Shown here piece by piece: positions 61,744-64,000 of a stretch of 64,000 nt of DNA (the first letter of the stretch is position 1; every line of letters starts with the position of its first letter). Under the pieces are notes generated by a model that had not been told where the DNA came from, did no database searches, and saw only the letters and a program-made list of their open reading frames with translations. Both the position numbers and the translations under genes were made by a program. This DNA is from Pseudomonadota bacterium (GTDB taxonomy: Bacteria; Verrucomicrobiota; Verrucomicrobiia; Limisphaerales; SXTU01). Location: positions 44,739 through 108,738 of the forward strand of contig RFVF01000004.1 in the NCBI GenBank assembly GCA_009922615.1. The letters are read 5' to 3'.

Positions 61744-63630
61744 ATGAAGCACTTTATCAAGACTTGGCTGCTGCTCACGCTCTTTGCGATCACCACCCCC
61801 GCCGACGGGCTAACGCAGGAACCAACCAAGACCAGCTTCTACCTGATCGGCAACTCGCTGACGTGGGACACCGTGCCGTCCCGGTTATCGGGTGACGTGC
61901 AGTGGCACGTGGATTGTGGCACGCATCTGCGCCACGTTTACGAACACCCGGGCAAGCCCTGCGTCACGAACTCCACGCTTTGGCCCACCGCTCTCCGCGA
62001 CAAGCAATACAACGTCATCTCCGTGCAGCCCCACTACGGCTCTACGCTGGCGCAGGATGTCGGGACCATCGGTGCCTGGATGAAGCTCCAGCCCCGGGCG
62101 GTGTTCGTCATTCACTCCGGCTGGGCCAAGGAGGTACTACGCGCGGACGAATTCGCCAGCTACACCGCCCCGAACGCGATGGAGCACAGTCCCGCTTACT
62201 TCCGCGCCCTGCTCGCCGAGCTGCGCCGCCAGCATCCCAAACGCGAGCTGCGGCAGACGTTCGCACAGAACCTCCTCGCCCAAATCGCCGAGGACATCGC
62301 CGCCGGGAAGGCCCCGGTCCAGAAAGTCGTGGACCTCTATCGCGACGAGATCCACCTCAAACCCGAGAGTGGAAAATACCTGATGCACAATGCCATGCGG
62401 CTCGCAATCGGCCAGCCGCCATCGGCCGTCGGCTTCGATAAAACCGAGCCGGCGATGAAACAGTATCTGGACGGCGTGCTGGCCCAGTTGAAAACCGCTC
62501 CGGCGGACAAGGCTTTGCTGACGCAAATTCTTTCCCCCGGCGAAGTGGTGAACCGCTCCGCACTGATCGCGAAGGTGTCAGACCCGAACTTGCAACGCCG
62601 GCTCTCGGCCTTCCTGCCCGAAATCGAACGGGCCGCCAAAGCCCGGCCGCAGACGCTCGCACTGGAAGCGGAAATCAAGGAACTCGGCGGCCAGCTCGTC
62701 TGCACGCCAAGCGCGCCGCAATGGCTCTACCTCGCGACCGGCGACACCGGCATGGAGATTTTCGAGGCGCCCACCGCGATCGACCTCTACAACGGCAACA
62801 ACCCACTGAAAGGCAAAGGCGGCCGCAACGAACGCGTGACGGACGACTGGTTGAAACGCCTCGCCGGGGTCACCACCCTGCGCAAGCTCGACCTTGCGAA
62901 CTGCGCCATCCAAGGCGACGGCTTGCAGCACCTCGCGAAACTGACCGGCCTGCGGGAACTCAATCTCACACTCACCCCCGTCAAGGACGACGCGCTGAAA
63001 CATCTCGCCGGCCTGACTGAGCTGCGGTTTCTGGGGCTGGCCTCCACCCAGTGCACCGGCACCGGCTTTGCGCATCTCAAGGCCCTGCGCAAGCTGGAGA
63101 ACGTGAACTTCCACTTCACCCCTCTCAATGACGCCGGACTGAGGGCGATATCCGGGATTCCGATCGCCGGCAGGTTCTGGTTCGCCCACACCCGCTTCAC
63201 TGACGCAGGGGCGGCCGCGTTGGCATCAATGAAAGGCATTAAAAGGTGCGGAATCGGAAGCGCCGACATGGCCAGTTCCGGTGCCGCCGTCGCCCATCTC
63301 GCAGGTCTGCCGATCGAGGACCTCGCGCTGCTCGACAATCAGGCGACGCCGGAAGGCCTTGGCCACGCGGCGAAGATCGGGACTCTCCGCAGGCTCGACA
63401 TATCCCACGCTCCCTTGGTGGGCGACGAATCCATGGTGGCGGTGGCCGCGCTTCCCCAACTCGAGGAATTCGTCCTCGGATCGGCCCGGATCACGGATCA
63501 GGGACTGATGAAGTTGGCTGAAAGCAAGTCGCTCAAGAAGGTGGTTCTCACCGGAATCAAAGGTGTGACACCCGACGGGGTGACGCGCTTGGCCATGTCA
63601 AGACCCGGGATTGTTGTCGAGAAGCGCTGA
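61744..63630 (+). CDS. Secreted SGNH-hydrolase-like domain fused to leucine-rich repeats
   Basis: 628 residues with a signal peptide (FIKTWLLLTLFAITTPADG). Residues 30-245 resemble an SGNH/GDSL-type hydrolase: block I is FYLIGNSLTWDTVP with the Ser at about 38, VISVQPHYGSTL is in mid-domain, and the closing DxxH is in YRDEIHLKPESGKYL (about 200). A helical linker (about 245-320) leads to a leucine-rich-repeat domain (about 350-620) of RI/cysteine-containing type, with units such as LRKLDLANCAIQGDGLQHLA, LRELNLTLTPVKDDALKHLA and LRRLDISHAPLVGDESMVAV, roughly 24 residues each. LRRs of this kind are common in Planctomycetes and Verrucomicrobia. An esterase targeted by its LRR to a partner or substrate is a reasonable inference. 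The gene is monocistronic. Confidence 0.8.
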   Translation: MKHFIKTWLLLTLFAITTPADGLTQEPTKTSFYLIGNSLTWDTVPSRLSGDVQWHVDCGTHLRHVYEHPGKPCVTNSTLWPTALRDKQYNVISVQPHYGSTLAQDVGTIGAWMKLQPRAVFVIHSGWAKEVLRADEFASYTAPNAMEHSPAYFRALLAELRRQHPKRELRQTFAQNLLAQIAEDIAAGKAPVQKVVDLYRDEIHLKPESGKYLMHNAMRLAIGQPPSAVGFDKTEPAMKQYLDGVLAQLKTAPADKALLTQILSPGEVVNRSALIAKVSDPNLQRRLSAFLPEIERAAKARPQTLALEAEIKELGGQLVCTPSAPQWLYLATGDTGMEIFEAPTAIDLYNGNNPLKGKGGRNERVTDDWLKRLAGVTTLRKLDLANCAIQGDGLQHLAKLTGLRELNLTLTPVKDDALKHLAGLTELRFLGLASTQCTGTGFAHLKALRKLENVNFHFTPLNDAGLRAISGIPIAGRFWFAHTRFTDAGAAALASMKGIKRCGIGSADMASSGAAVAHLAGLPIEDLALLDNQATPEGLGHAAKIGTLRRLDISHAPLVGDESMVAVAALPQLEEFVLGSARITDQGLMKLAESKSLKKVVLTGIKGVTPDGVTRLAMSRPGIVVEKR

Positions 63631-63697
63631 ACTGTTTCGCGGCCCGCATTCATCCCGAGGGGTGTCGGGAACGGCCCAATCGAAACGCCGCGCAGCG

Positions 63698-64000
63698 TCA
63701 GGCGATGATTTCCTTCACCACCCGGCCGTGCACATCGGTCAGCCGGAAGTCTCGGCCGCCATGGCGGAAGGTGAGGCGCTCATGGTCCAGCCCGAGGAGG
63801 TGGAGGATCGTGGCGTGGAGGTCGTGGATGTGGACTTTTCCATCAACGGCCTCGTAGCCATGGTCGTCGGTCGCCCCGTGGACATGGCCTCCCTTGACCC
63901 CGCCGCCCGCCATCCACATGCAATATCCCTTGTTGTTGTGCCCTCTGCCGTCCTGGGTCGGATCATCGGGTGTCCTGCCGAATTCGCCGCCCCAGATGAC
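63698..64000 (-). CDS. DUF1501 protein, C-terminal part (5' end outside window)
   Basis: 101 codons reading in from the window edge: [71 protein letters not shown] and [15 protein letters not shown], then the stop. This matches the last fifth of DUF1501 proteins and aligns well with the one at 35095-36528 ([36 protein letters not shown]). The N-terminal Tat signal and the probable DUF1549/1553 partner would lie beyond 64000. Confidence 0.9.
   Translation of the reverse strand, partial: VIWGGEFGRTPDDPTQDGRGHNNKGYCMWMAGGGVKGGHVHGATDDHGYEAVDGKVHIHDLHATILHLLGLDHERLTFRHGGRDFRLTDVHGRVVKEIIA

Overview
This window looks like a chromosomal segment from a free-living Verrucomicrobiota bacterium, probably of the Limisphaerales/Pedosphaera type. 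That placement is inference. It rests on a G+C-rich sequence with many PVC-superphylum families (DUF1501, DUF1549/DUF1553, DUF1552, DUF1592-type cytochrome proteins, a PVC-type haem-binding propeller/HEAT protein, DUF1080), very large secreted Ig/LamG proteins, and dispersed palindromes and heptanucleotide repeats that have also spread into coding sequence.

Layout. 1-8.7 kb (minus strand): hisG (cut by the window edge), a D-2-hydroxyacid dehydrogenase, a DUF1080 protein and a giant alpha-2-macroglobulin gene split by one frameshift. 8.9-12.6 kb (plus): a Tat-exported DUF1552 protein, an RlmM-like 23S rRNA methyltransferase, deoC and a zinc-ribbon Nudix hydrolase. 12.6-23.1 kb (minus): a formylglycine-generating-enzyme-like protein, a WYL regulator and a 2718-residue Ig/LamG/DUF1080/SBBP protein containing a recent ~945-bp tandem duplication. 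23.8-28.4 kb: a galactokinase-like kinase, a His-rich DUF4337 membrane protein, a thioesterase, frr, a Tll0287-like haem protein and a fumarylacetoacetase-family enzyme. 28.5-34.2 kb (plus): a PVC haem protein, an ApbE-like flavinyltransferase, an S1/P1-nuclease-like enzyme and cutA. 34.2-45.8 kb: a minus-strand set (DUF1549/1553 cytochrome, DUF1501 partner, esterase) diverging from a plus-strand set (DUF1592-type cytochrome, two-domain metallo-beta-lactamase protein, aldehyde dehydrogenase).

45.8-52.2 kb is an accessory island. It opens with the 5' half of a CAT-anticodon tRNA gene, broken just after the anticodon loop. Direct repeats resembling integrase arm sites follow, then a sigma-like regulator, a disabled esterase, a tight three-gene operon (a conserved-N-domain/Nudix fusion; a Cas4-like Fe-S nuclease plus DEDD exonuclease of the DUF2779 type; a small helical HTH-like protein) and a helical-repeat gene interrupted by an in-frame amber codon. 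I see no integrase and no 3' tRNA half. The three-gene operon is the best candidate here for an undescribed system, possibly in nucleic-acid or nucleotide defence, but that role is inference.

52.2-64 kb returns to chromosomal-type content: an Old Yellow Enzyme, a second Ig-domain secreted protein followed by the decayed tail of a third, a TIM-barrel-like secreted protein, a LysR remnant, an SGNH-like/leucine-rich-repeat fusion and the C-terminus of another DUF1501 protein.

The secreted cytochrome, Ig/LamG, glycosidase-like, DUF1080 and DUF1501 content suggests an organism built around polymer breakdown with a large surface and periplasmic proteome. The decayed genes and intragenic repeat insertions point to a genome that tolerates repeat spread.
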